The notes beneath the pieces are model-generated. The model saw only the letters and a program-made list of their open reading frames with translations, was not told the DNA's origin and did no database searches. DNA of 64,000 bases. Source: Tidjanibacter massiliensis (GTDB lineage: Bacteria; Bacteroidota; Bacteroidia; Bacteroidales; Rikenellaceae). Shown here one piece after another: positions 19,489 through 31,086 of the stretch. Every line of letters starts with the position of its first letter. Within the stretch, counting starts at the first letter, position 1. The stretch spans positions 1,054,001 through 1,118,000 of the forward strand of contig NZ_LT629960.1 in assembly GCF_900104605.1 (NCBI RefSeq). Direction: 5' to 3'. The position numbers were made by a program, and so were the translations under genes.

Positions 19489-20623
19489 ATGCGTTCCGCT
19501 TCCGACAAACTCATACGAAAGATGAAGACGATGAAGACACTCCTGCTGTGGCTGTATACTGCTGACAGCCGCAACGGCACGCACCGCGGCACAATCCATC
19601 GAGCCGCGCGTAAGCGAAGAGGTGGAACTGATGTCGGCTCTCGCCCGGACGGCCGGTTACGAAGAGTATGCCATGAACCTGGGCGGAAGCTACACCGCCG
19701 ATATAGACTCCTGCATGGGTCCCTGCCGCACCCATCCGGCCGTCGCCTTCATGCAGGAGATACGGCGCACGAACGGCATCTCGTACGACGCGGTCATGTC
19801 GATGGCGCTGCTGCTAAAGTACTGCGACGGCCGGTTCGTCCTGATGCCGCAACAGGAAACCATGCTCGACAAACGATGGGCGACGGTGGACAAGGAGCGT
19901 TTTCTCGCGCTGCTTTCCGATTTCCATGCCCGGAGTCGGTTCCGCGACTTCTTCGTCGCACACGAACCGCTCTATGCCGCCAGAATCGCAGCATTCCGGG
20001 AGAGCATCATGACGGGTTTCGACCAGACGTGGTATGCCGATTTTTACGGTACGGAAGCACAGGAAACCTTCACCGTCGTCATCGGTTTTTGCAACGGAGG
20101 ACAGAACTACGGCATCCGACGACATCCGGAGGGAGGCCCGGAGGAGGCGGTATCCGTCATAGGGTACGTCGTGGACAGCAACGGCGTACCGCAGTACGAC
20201 GGCTCCTACCTCGCCCTGCTGATACACGAATTCAACCACTCGTTCGTCAATCCGCTGCTGACGGACCATGCCGCTCTGCTGGAGCGTTCCGGGAAAATCC
20301 TGCTGGCCACTACCCGGTATGCAATGGCTGTACAGGCCTACGGCAACTGGCAGACGCTCCTCAACGAATCACTGGTACGGGCCGCCACGATATGTTACAT
20401 GCAAGCACACGACTATCCTCTCCGCACCGTAAAGGCCATGCTGGTGGAAGAACTCTCCCGAAATTTCTACTGGATGCCGGAGCTGGTCGGCCTGCTGCAC
20501 GAATACGAACGGGAACGCAGCGCATACCCGACCTTCGCATCTTTCTGTCCGCGTATCGCGGCCTTCTTCGACGGAGTAGCCGAAACACAAGTGAACCGTA
20601 TAGAAGCTGTGCTGCAACAATGA
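19489..20623 (+). CDS. DUF4932-like putative secreted metalloprotease, apparent frameshift in signal peptide
   Basis: The main reading frame (19622-20623, 333 residues from its first ATG) resembles DUF4932 proteins and has a zinc-protease-like HEFNHSF motif (around residue 202). The protein should be secreted, but its frame lacks a start and signal peptide. A start and hydrophobic segment (MKTLLLWLY, from 19531) lie in another frame just upstream. Removing a single base near 19558 joins that segment to LLTAATARTAAQS in the main frame and gives a normal signal peptide ending in an Ala-rich cleavage region. Either the read has one extra base, the gene is broken, or a cytoplasmic form starts at 19622. 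Codon use inside the body looks normal. Confidence 0.7.
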
Positions 20624-20631
20624 CACCCCAC

Positions 20632-20677
20632 CAAGGCAACAGGCGATGGCGGCGTGCCGCCATCGCCTGTTGCCTTG
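20632..20677. terminator. Long hairpin between convergent genes
   Basis: A perfect 22-bp inverted repeat (20632-20653 with 20656-20677) separated by only 2 nt, 8 bp after the plus-strand stop. The U-tract is poor on both sides. It probably ends the plus-strand gene and may work from both directions. Confidence 0.65.
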
Positions 20678-20866
20678 TACTCTCCGCCCTACCCGAACCA
20701 CTGGCCAGAATCTCCGCCACTCTGTGCGCTTTTCCGACCCGCTACAGCCATAGCAGCGCCTCTCGCCCAGGCACTCGGTTGAAGAGATGCAAGCACGCCA
20801 TCGTCGCAGACCGTTTCTTCCGGACACTCTCCGAGGCAGTCTTTCAGCCCGATTGGCAACGGCCCC

Positions 20867-21598
20867 TTACTCCTCCGCGCCCAAAGCCGCACGGAGCGTC
20901 TCTGCCAGACCGGTCAGGTGGTCGTAACAGGCCATGTAGTTCTCTTTCACCAACCGATAATAATCATCGGTAGCGGTAAACCAATCGGCCGTCTGCTGAA
21001 GCTCCTGTTCGTACCGGCGCAGCCGACTCCTGCCGTATTCGGAGACATCTTCGGCCAGCATCTTCTCCAGCTCGCCGCGTAGCCGGGCTCGCTCCCGGTA
21101 GGCATCGTCCATCAAAACGACGTAATCGCCCGGCAGCGATATATAGACGCTGTCCACTATCTCATACTCCGTACCGGAGGTCTCCTCCTCCGCGAAGGGA
21201 ACAAGCGTCACCACATAGGCTCCCACATCGTCGATGCTGTACGCATAACGGTAATCATCGCAGACTACGGTCACCGCATAAGCCATGAGTTCCATCACGG
21301 TATTCAGGTTCTCCTGCTCCTCTTCGGCAATCAGAAAACTCCCCGATACACGGAGACTCCCTGACGAGGCATCCTCGTCGATGGTCGCCTCCTCGAAATT
21401 ATCGTATATCCACTCCTTCGTACGGGAGACCATCTCCTGACGCGTCAGTGCACTGCCTCCGGCACCGGCTATCTCTATCCGTCCCGCCTCGTCCAACGGA
21501 AACGCCGGCACAGGCAGCGTATCGTTATCGGCCCGCACCGCCGGCGGGAACAAGAGTGCGAACGCAACGACCGCAAAAAACAACAAACTCCTTCTCAT
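20867..21598 (-). CDS. DUF4468 domain protein, exported
   Basis: A 243-residue protein with a clear Sec signal peptide (MRRSLLFFAVVAFALLFPPAVRAD, cleavage after about residue 22). The N-terminal domain (about residues 28-130) matches DUF4468, a TBP-like fold common in Bacteroidetes exported proteins: proline-rich entry, TRQEMVSRTKEWIYDNF, and a strand pair around SGSLRVSGSFLI. The C-terminal half is helical and highly charged. The role is unknown. The ATG at 21598 was chosen because it begins the signal peptide; the open frame extends 53 codons further without plausible sequence. Confidence 0.8.
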   Translation of the reverse strand: MRRSLLFFAVVAFALLFPPAVRADNDTLPVPAFPLDEAGRIEIAGAGGSALTRQEMVSRTKEWIYDNFEEATIDEDASSGSLRVSGSFLIAEEEQENLNTVMELMAYAVTVVCDDYRYAYSIDDVGAYVVTLVPFAEEETSGTEYEIVDSVYISLPGDYVVLMDDAYRERARLRGELEKMLAEDVSEYGRSRLRRYEQELQQTADWFTATDDYYRLVKENYMACYDHLTGLAETLRAALGAEE

Positions 21599-22109
21599 AT
21601 CACGACAATATATATAAGCCAACATCCGACTGCTCAACCCCGCTTCGGTCCCCGGCCGCATCGCCGCATGAACACCGAAAACGCTTTTTCCCTTTCGGAA
21701 GCGGGATGCAAGCCTACCGCCACCGTACCAAAAAGCATTCCAACCTCCTCCCTGCACCCCGTTGCGGACACATTTTCCGCCGCACGGCAGTCACCGCTTT
21801 CCGCATCGGAACGCTTTCTCCGACCTTCCCCACAATACACTCCGCATAAGCAACCGGAACAACCGGAGAAAAACCCGGCCCTGCCTCTACGCCTCCGCCA
21901 CACATCCCCGCACGGACAACCGGCACCCGTCTCCGATATGCTCCCTGCATAGCTGCATAACAGCCAAACCGAACGGACTTCCTCCATTTATCCGCAACGC
22001 AAAAACCGCCTTTCGCAAAGCATAAAAGAAGGATACAGACAACCGGAAGGGAAAAACCAACCCTTTCCGACCCGCTCGCCTGCGCAGTACATTCCGCAGG
22101 CAGTCGAAA
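21599..22109. other. Gene-free stretch between DUF4468 gene and secA terminator
   Basis: About 510 bp; the open frames are short, overlap each other on both strands and have no family features. I see no RNA gene or strong repeat. Confidence 0.5.
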
Positions 22110-22152
22110 TATAAAAGACTGCCGCAGGGCATCGCAGCACCCGCGGCAGTTT
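22110..22152 (-). terminator. Terminator after secA
   Basis: An 8-bp stem (ACTGCCGC with GCGGCAGT, 22118-22125 and 22143-22150) followed on the minus strand by a T-rich run. It lies about 60 bp beyond the secA stop. Confidence 0.65.
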
Positions 22153-22210
22153 ATCCGGTTTCGTTCGCCTGCCCTGCGGCCGGCTGGAAGCACCCCGAAA
22201 TACCGGAGCA

Positions 22211-25513
<3,303 letters not shown>

Positions 25514-25555
25514 TGCTGTCTCATGTTTCCTGTTGAGCCGGTAAATATACCGATT

Positions 25556-26854
25556 TTATCGGAAACTGAACGCCTTGTCCCGGACTTTTATTATACTTTT
25601 CCCCACCTTGCAGTCGGTGCACCGGCCCCGGGTGCAGTATTCGTTCCTCAACTGCAGCAACGCCTGCGAATCGAGGGCGCTGCGCACCGGCACCCCCATT
25701 CCGCTCCAACTGCGCACGATGGCATTGTTCTCCGCCGGAATATCTCCCAACAGGTCGAAAGCGGCATCTTTCAGCGCTCCTTTCCCGGTAGTCTGTCCGT
25801 AAGCGAACATGACCGGCACGACGGCATTGATTGCGAGCAGGTCGGCCTTCTCCGCCCCGATGCGCCGCGGGCACCGTTCGCCCGAACCGTCGGGCACGTA
25901 ATGCGTGGCCCAATAGCCCGACACCTCGGTATCGAAGAGCGCATGCACATCCTCCCGTGTCCGGCATCCCGCCACCCGGTCGAAGATGAAATCGTTGCGG
26001 GCGACGAACGAGGCGAGCTGCACGATTCTCGTGACGGGCCTGTTCTGCGCCCGGATACCCGCACGCGCCCACTCCCCGGCCCGCATGGGCACGATACCGT
26101 ATTTGCGGGCGAGATAGAGGTAATGGTCATGGAGCCGGGCAATGTAATCGTCGAAATAGCACCCCTCCAACATTCCGGCCGTACCGAGCAGCAGCGCCTC
26201 CACCAGCTCGATATCGCCCCGTTCCCGCAGAACCATCTGATAGGTAGCCCGCGAGGCAAGGTCGATGTAGGATTCGCGATTGCGGTTACCGCCCATGGCC
26301 CGGAAAAGCATGGTGTACAGTGCCTGGGCCCAATCGCCGCCGCACCTCTCCAACACGTTCAGCACGTCCCGACACTTCCGGTCGAGACGCTCCACCACGA
26401 GCCTGTCCAGAAAGGAAATACGTTTGGCAGCGGGCAAATCGCCCAGCCATATCCCGCACTCATACCGACCTGCCCCGGTCCTCAGGGAAGCCACCGCATC
26501 CCGCAACCGCTGCGGAACGGATACGACCAACTGCGGAATGCGTTCACCGCCCGCATCGTACAACGGTGCTGCGGGGGCGGAAACGACATGCAGCACCGCC
26601 CACTGCAAAGCCGCCGGCAACAGACCGTTCCCGTGCTCCCGGCCCTCGACGGAATCTCCGCCGAAAAGGACATCGCCCCGGCGGCGAACACCGTTCACTT
26701 CGATATCCGCTGCACGGTAAATCCCGTACCCGGCATCCTCTTCGCCCGGCTTCACGATTCGCAGGGTGCCGCCGTCGTCCAGCACGAACGTTCCTCCGCC
26801 GGCATCCGCCATATACGGCCACGCGAGCCGCAATATATCGCCATCAGCTCCCAT
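25556..26854 (-). CDS. Divergent DUF2851 family protein
   Basis: About 432 residues. The C-terminal part is typical of DUF2851, a Bacteroidetes/Chlorobi family of unknown function, ending in the four-Cys-like segment EYCTRGRCTDCKVGKS. The middle (FRAMGGNRN around residue 206, then helical repeats) also fits. The N-terminal part is unusual: the family normally shows a GPDF...W.GNVEIH..SDW..H pattern near residues 40-80, and here the aligned stretch (GIYRAADIEVNGVRRRGDV) has lost most of it. I start at 26854 because a -7 element at 26876-26883 would place the transcript start after the ATG at 26887. secA follows by 42 bp. Confidence 0.75.
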   Translation of the reverse strand: MGADGDILRLAWPYMADAGGGTFVLDDGGTLRIVKPGEEDAGYGIYRAADIEVNGVRRRGDVLFGGDSVEGREHGNGLLPAALQWAVLHVVSAPAAPLYDAGGERIPQLVVSVPQRLRDAVASLRTGAGRYECGIWLGDLPAAKRISFLDRLVVERLDRKCRDVLNVLERCGGDWAQALYTMLFRAMGGNRNRESYIDLASRATYQMVLRERGDIELVEALLLGTAGMLEGCYFDDYIARLHDHYLYLARKYGIVPMRAGEWARAGIRAQNRPVTRIVQLASFVARNDFIFDRVAGCRTREDVHALFDTEVSGYWATHYVPDGSGERCPRRIGAEKADLLAINAVVPVMFAYGQTTGKGALKDAAFDLLGDIPAENNAIVRSWSGMGVPVRSALDSQALLQLRNEYCTRGRCTDCKVGKSIIKVRDKAFSFR

Positions 26855-26875
26855 CGAACATAACATATACAGCCC

Positions 26876-26883
26876 CAAATATA
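26876..26883 (-). promoter_or_regulatory. -7 element for the DUF2851-secA unit
   Basis: TATATTTG on the minus strand, a full TAnnTTTG match, without a recognisable -33 element at the usual distance. Confidence 0.45.
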
Positions 26884-26887
26884 ACAC

Positions 26888-27333
26888 AAATCAATGAAAA
26901 GATAGCGGTACAGCCGAACCGTTTCCGGTCTGCGGCGGCGAAACGAACGGGATATCCCGCCGCACAGGACGGAGCGCGGTACTGCCCATCCGAAAGCACA
27001 ATGCACCCGATACGGGCTGCCGGGCTGCCCGGGCAGCGAAACATGCCGGCCCCCCCCGAGACCGCTATCCAAAAGATGACGACGCATGACAAAAAGACGA
27101 ACGGCATCCACGACAGTATGTCATCGGCACCAACCGCCGGGGCGCGTCCGGTGGCAGGTTCATGCCCTTTATGAGGGCAAACTTCCCGGCTCGAACTTCA
27201 ATCCCCTGCATCCTCCGGTTCCCGCCCGACGACAGGAGGCCGTACCGAACCGGCCGAATCAAGCGGCATGAAGCGGCCTTCCGCCGCCCTGTCATATCAT
27301 CCGCCCTTATACATTCTATCCCTCTTAAACACA
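26888..27333. other. Gene-free stretch
   Basis: About 445 bp; open frames on both strands are short and without family features. No RNA gene recognised. Confidence 0.5.
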
Positions 27334-27383
27334 AGCGAACATGCACAGGGAGCGGCACTTGCCGCTCCCTGTGCATGTTCGCT
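27334..27383 (-). terminator. Long hairpin after the SufT-type gene
   Basis: A perfect 23-bp stem (27334-27356 with 27361-27383) and a 4-nt loop, about 75 bp past the stop. The run after the stem on the minus strand is only moderately T-rich. Confidence 0.65.
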
Positions 27384-27400
27384 ATTCATGTTCGCTATTA
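27375..27400 (+). repeat. Tandem 13-bp direct repeat overlapping a hairpin arm
   Basis: CATGTTCGCTATT occurs twice head to tail (27375-27387 and 27388-27400). The first copy overlaps the right arm of the 23-bp hairpin. Confidence 0.8.
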
Positions 27401-27457
27401 CCGGACGGAACGCATCCGGCCCCCGCGCTGTGCGGACCGGAAAAATACCCGCGACCG

Positions 27458-27787
27458 CTACATGAAACCGAGTTCCAGCTTGGCCTCGTCACTCATCATA
27501 TCCTTGTCCCACGGCGGGTCGAAAACCAGCGCAACGTTCACACGCTCCACACCCGGTATTTTCGCTACCTGCGTCCTGACATCCTCCACGAGCATATCGG
27601 CCATGGGACAGTTGGGAGCCGTCAGCGTCATCTGTATCTCCGCCGTCCCGTCGGGCATATAGTCGATGTTGTACACGAGCCCCAGGTCATAGACATTGAC
27701 CGGAATTTCCGGGTCGTATATATTCTTGAGCGTAGCGATTATGTCCTGCTCCACCCGCAATATGTCGTTCGGTTCCATCTTCTTCAT
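27458..27787 (-). CDS. MIP18/DUF59 family Fe-S assembly protein (SufT-like)
   Basis: A 109-residue MIP18-family protein (DUF59, Fe-S protein maturation). The family motif DPEIPVNVYDLGLVY is at residues 25-39, and the conserved Cys sits in TLTAPNCPM (about residues 54-62). Such proteins help deliver Fe-S clusters to client proteins (SufT, Cia2/MIP18). It is the last gene of a three-gene minus-strand unit, 7 bp after sufE, and sufE supplies sulfur for the same pathway. No other suf genes lie in the window. Confidence 0.9.
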   Translation of the reverse strand: MKKMEPNDILRVEQDIIATLKNIYDPEIPVNVYDLGLVYNIDYMPDGTAEIQMTLTAPNCPMADMLVEDVRTQVAKIPGVERVNVALVFDPPWDKDMMSDEAKLELGFM

Positions 27788-27794
27788 CTCCCTT

Positions 27795-28223
27795 TCACTC
27801 CTTTCCGCCCGCCGCGAATGCCAGGGCGTAGAGCCTCATTTGCTTTATCATCGCCGCCAAGCCGTTGGCCCGCGTAGGCGACAGGTTCTCGCGCAACCCG
27901 ATGCGGTCGATGAAATAGAGGTCCGTATCAAGCACCTGCTGCGGAGTGCGTCCGTTCAGCACGCGAATGAGCAGCGCAATTATCCCTTTGGTGATGATGG
28001 CATCGCTGTCGGCCGAATAGTACACCTTGCCCTCTTCGAGCCGCGCATCCACCCACACGCGCGACTGGCACCCCTCTATCAGGTGCTGTTCGTCCCGGTG
28101 GGCCGGGGCGATGGCGGGCAGTTCGTTGCCCAGCCCTATCAACACTTCGTACCGGTCGAGCCACTCGTCGAACGCCGAGAACTCCTCTATTATCTCCTCC
28201 TGTACCTTGTCCGTACCTGCCAT
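27795..28223 (-). CDS. sufE: SufE family sulfur acceptor
   Basis: A 142-residue SufE protein, which accepts persulfide from the cysteine desulfurase SufS and passes it on for Fe-S cluster assembly. The acceptor Cys52 is in the family motif LIEGCQSRVW. Length and fold pattern (N-terminal helices, then the GCQS loop, then SDAIITKGI) are typical. It lies 11 bp after the phosphatase-fold gene and 7 bp before the SufT-like gene, so all three are probably one transcript. SufS is not in the window. Confidence 0.93.
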   Translation of the reverse strand: MAGTDKVQEEIIEEFSAFDEWLDRYEVLIGLGNELPAIAPAHRDEQHLIEGCQSRVWVDARLEEGKVYYSADSDAIITKGIIALLIRVLNGRTPQQVLDTDLYFIDRIGLRENLSPTRANGLAAMIKQMRLYALAFAAGGKE

Positions 28224-28234
28224 AAGATTTCCGA

Positions 28235-29872
28235 TTATTCCACATATTCCACAATGGGCGCTATCGCTTCGGCGGTAGCCGCCTCCGGTCTCTGTATCCC
28301 CAAAATCCGCGCCAATGTGACGGGAAGCGACGCCATGTCAACCGGCTCCTCGACAACGGCATGCGGAAGCCCGCATCCGGCCATCAGCAGCGGCACGTGT
28401 ATGTCGTAGTCGTAGGCCGAACCGGCCGACGAACGTATCCCCGCCCGCTCCTCTATCCTGCCCGGCACGAGGTCTACGAGCAGGTCGCCCGAACGCTTCG
28501 GGAAATAGCCGTTCCGCAGCCGCTGCATGTATGCATCGCTGGCGGCTCCACCCCGCAAGTCGCAGGCGGGGACAACACGGGAAATGCCCCGGAACTGGAG
28601 CGCGAAATCCGCCGCGCGACGCTGTACCTCGCCGAGCGAAAGGTTGCGGTTGAAAGCTTCGCGACGGTTGATATAGAGCCGCCGGTTCGCATATCCCGCC
28701 ACCCACTCCTCGCCGCCGTACTGGGCACACAGGAAGCTGTTGATGATGGTTCGGAACTGCTCCCCGTTGAAACGCTCCTGCGAAGGCGCGGCGGCATCGA
28801 AAGCCTGGCTGCTGCCGTGGTCGGAGGTCAATACGAAGAGTACCCGCTCCTGGCCGACCTGCGACACGATGAAAGATATCAGGCTGCCGACCGTCCTGTC
28901 GAGCTGATAGAACATATCTTCGGCCTCGACCGATTCGGGGCCGTAATGGGCGATGATGTCGCGCGGCGCATCGAAACAGATGTTCAGGATATCCGGAGCT
29001 TCATCCTGCCCCAGCTCCTCGCGCACGACGGCCTGCATGGCGAAATCGGCCACCAGGTCGCTCGCCAGCGGCGTGGCGAATACCGGAACGTACCGTCCTC
29101 CGCCGGCTGTGCACGGCAGACCGCCGATTGGGGCCAGTTCCCGGAAACGCGCATCCTCCGGCAGGTCGATACGACCGTACCGCCTGTTCACATAGCGTTC
29201 CGGCCCCAGATGCAGCGTCCAGAACCAGTCGGCCAGATAGCTGTTGCCCCTATACTGGTCGTTGAAACGCTCCACCCATCCGGGCAGGTAAAGCATGTAA
29301 CGGCTGGAAGAAGTCCATCCCGCCGTGGCGGTATTCACCCAATAGGCCTCGGTGCCCAGCCCCGCCATGACGATAGCCGAAACGGGGTCGGCCGCAATGC
29401 TGACCACTTTGCTCGCCGGACTCTCGGCCCGCAGCCGGTCGCCCAGCGTGGGGGCAATGAGATTCACGTTGGAATAACATCCCTGCCCGTATTCGCAGTC
29501 GAAACCCGCCGCTTCGGAATCGGCGATAAGTTCCACCTCCTCGCCCGTCAGCACGTCGCACCACCGCTCGCCGACCACCCCGTGTACGGACGGATAGGTG
29601 CCGGTAGTTATCGTGGCAAGCGACGAAGCCCGGTCGGTGGGCATATAATCGTAACGGGCCGAGGTAAAGGAGACCCCGCTTTCGGCCAGACGGCGGAACC
29701 CGCCCTCGGAAAGGTTATGGCCGTAACGGGTGACGAAATCATAGGGCAGCCCCCCGACTACCATATTGACCACCAGTGCCGGCCGCTCCGGCCGCGGAGC
29801 CTGCTGTGCGGCGGCGGTCTGAAAAGCGAATACTCCCCCTACCAGCAAAGGGACCAGTCTGCATACCATCAT
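28235..29872 (-). CDS. Alkaline-phosphatase-superfamily protein lacking the nucleophile (likely pseudoenzyme)
   Basis: A 545-residue exported protein (signal peptide residues 1-22, ending AAAQ) with the fold of PafA-type alkaline phosphatases and nucleotide pyrophosphatases. Three late metal motifs are intact: Asp and His in APRDIIAHYGPES, the DHG of LTSDHGS, and the His of YDYDIHVPLL. However, the first metal-binding Asp (PafA VVDQMRYDYL) is Gly40 in VVGGLPYDF, and the catalytic Thr of PTxTGPGHAS is Arg81 in PTDRASSLAT. The spacing to the flanking YTGT..P.VHG motif is unchanged, so this is substitution, not a gap. Hydrolysis by the usual mechanism is therefore unlikely; a binding or scaffold role is an inference. 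It heads the sufE operon. Confidence 0.85.
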   Translation of the reverse strand: MMVCRLVPLLVGGVFAFQTAAAQQAPRPERPALVVNMVVGGLPYDFVTRYGHNLSEGGFRRLAESGVSFTSARYDYMPTDRASSLATITTGTYPSVHGVVGERWCDVLTGEEVELIADSEAAGFDCEYGQGCYSNVNLIAPTLGDRLRAESPASKVVSIAADPVSAIVMAGLGTEAYWVNTATAGWTSSSRYMLYLPGWVERFNDQYRGNSYLADWFWTLHLGPERYVNRRYGRIDLPEDARFRELAPIGGLPCTAGGGRYVPVFATPLASDLVADFAMQAVVREELGQDEAPDILNICFDAPRDIIAHYGPESVEAEDMFYQLDRTVGSLISFIVSQVGQERVLFVLTSDHGSSQAFDAAAPSQERFNGEQFRTIINSFLCAQYGGEEWVAGYANRRLYINRREAFNRNLSLGEVQRRAADFALQFRGISRVVPACDLRGGAASDAYMQRLRNGYFPKRSGDLLVDLVPGRIEERAGIRSSAGSAYDYDIHVPLLMAGCGLPHAVVEEPVDMASLPVTLARILGIQRPEAATAEAIAPIVEYVE

Positions 29873-29898
29873 CTCTCAACGGATAAATTTAGGACGGA

Positions 29899-29906
29899 CA
29901 AAGATA
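29899..29906 (-). promoter_or_regulatory. -7 element for the phosphatase-fold/sufE operon
   Basis: TATCTTTG on the minus strand, 27 bp before the ATG at 29872; no good -33 match. Confidence 0.6.
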
Positions 29907-30020
29907 ATACAAATCGGCATATTTTTACCGTCCCTCCATGACGTCCTTCCGGAAACGGGCTCCCTGTCGCCGCAGGTCCGTCCTTGCTGCGGCGCCCCGG
30001 CAGCCCACAGCACGCCCGCC

Positions 30021-30992
30021 TCAGAGCCCTGCGGTAAAATAGGCGCGCTCCGCACTGAAATCCACCCCCGGAAGCGCCTCCTGAAGCTCATCCACCAGTT
30101 TCAGGGAACACTCCCTGAAGACCTCCACCGCAGCACTGCCCGCATGCAGCACCCGATGGTGCAGCGCGGCATCGAGCTTCCCCAGCCGCGGCAGCAGGGC
30201 ACGCGTATCGGGGTCCATGGCGAACTCGGTGAACTTGCCCCAGATATAGTCCACCGCCTGCGCGGAGGGATGAACCATATCCTCCTCATAGAAGCGGTAA
30301 TCCCGCAGGTCATCATTCATTATCTCGAAGGAGGGGAAATAATAGACGTCGCGAAACCCTTCGGCCAGCGAAGCGGCCGCCGTGCGGAGTATCGCCTTGC
30401 TGAGCGAATTGCCTTCAAGGCCATCCTTCACATGCCGCACGGGACTTACGGTCAGCAGCACCTGCTTTCCGGCCAGGGGCCCGGACAGCAGCTCGCCGTA
30501 CTCCCGCACAATCTCCGCAACAGAGAGCCGTTCGCGGCGGAAACAGCCCGAAGGCTGTTTGTGGCAGTTGGCCGCTATCCGGCCGCTATCGGCCAGACGG
30601 TAGACCCACGCGGTACCGAAAGTCAGGACGACATAATCGGCAGCGGCCAATGCTCCGGCCCCGGCCGTCAGCGACGCATTCATCGCCTCCAACGCCTCCT
30701 TGGCCGACGCACGCGCAAAGGAACCGTGATGGTCGTAGCTGAACCACAATCCGCCTCCACAGGAGAGCTCCCCGACCTCGTAGGGCCTGCCTTCGGCCAG
30801 ACGGCGAATCATGCCGGCGATGGAAGCCGGATTGAAGAGGATGCCGGTCGGATTGGCCGCGACGGAAAACTTCGCCGCCGCCAGCCGCCCGAAGATATGT
30901 TCCGAAAAGCACGACCCCGCAAGGAAGCCGCGGCGCCCATGGTCCACCGTAAACCCCGAACGGCACAACGCTATCTCTGTCCTGAACTTCAT
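30021..30992 (-). CDS. GSCFA domain protein
   Basis: A 323-residue protein of the GSCFA family, named for its N-terminal signature, present here as LAGSCFSEHIF (about residues 25-35). Later conserved segments include LTFGTAWVY (about 122-130), LLTVSPVRH (about 179-187) and the C-terminal DMVHPSAQAVDYIW. The Gly-Ser N-terminal block, the SPVRH block and the final Asp-x-x-His resemble a GDSL/SGNH hydrolase triad, so an esterase-like activity is possible; this is an inference. In Bacteroidetes the family is common but poorly characterised. It is divergent from ispE, with paired -7 elements between the two. Confidence 0.9.
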   Translation of the reverse strand: MKFRTEIALCRSGFTVDHGRRGFLAGSCFSEHIFGRLAAAKFSVAANPTGILFNPASIAGMIRRLAEGRPYEVGELSCGGGLWFSYDHHGSFARASAKEALEAMNASLTAGAGALAAADYVVLTFGTAWVYRLADSGRIAANCHKQPSGCFRRERLSVAEIVREYGELLSGPLAGKQVLLTVSPVRHVKDGLEGNSLSKAILRTAAASLAEGFRDVYYFPSFEIMNDDLRDYRFYEEDMVHPSAQAVDYIWGKFTEFAMDPDTRALLPRLGKLDAALHHRVLHAGSAAVEVFRECSLKLVDELQEALPGVDFSAERAYFTAGL

Positions 30993-31020
30993 ATCGAATT
31001 AAAAAGGTACCAACGGTCCG

Positions 31021-31028
31021 CAAAATTA
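31021..31028 (-). promoter_or_regulatory. -7 element for the GSCFA gene
   Basis: TAATTTTG on the minus strand, 28 bp before the ATG. It forms a back-to-back pair with the ispE element at 31051-31058. Confidence 0.5.
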
Positions 31029-31050
31029 GGAAATTTACCCCATTCATACA

Positions 31051-31058
31051 TACCTTTG
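31051..31058 (+). promoter_or_regulatory. -7 element for ispE
   Basis: TACCTTTG, 28 bp before the ispE ATG; the -33 region (TTTA near 31034) is weak. Confidence 0.5.
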
Positions 31059-31086
31059 CCCAATCATAACCATCTGAACGGCACAA

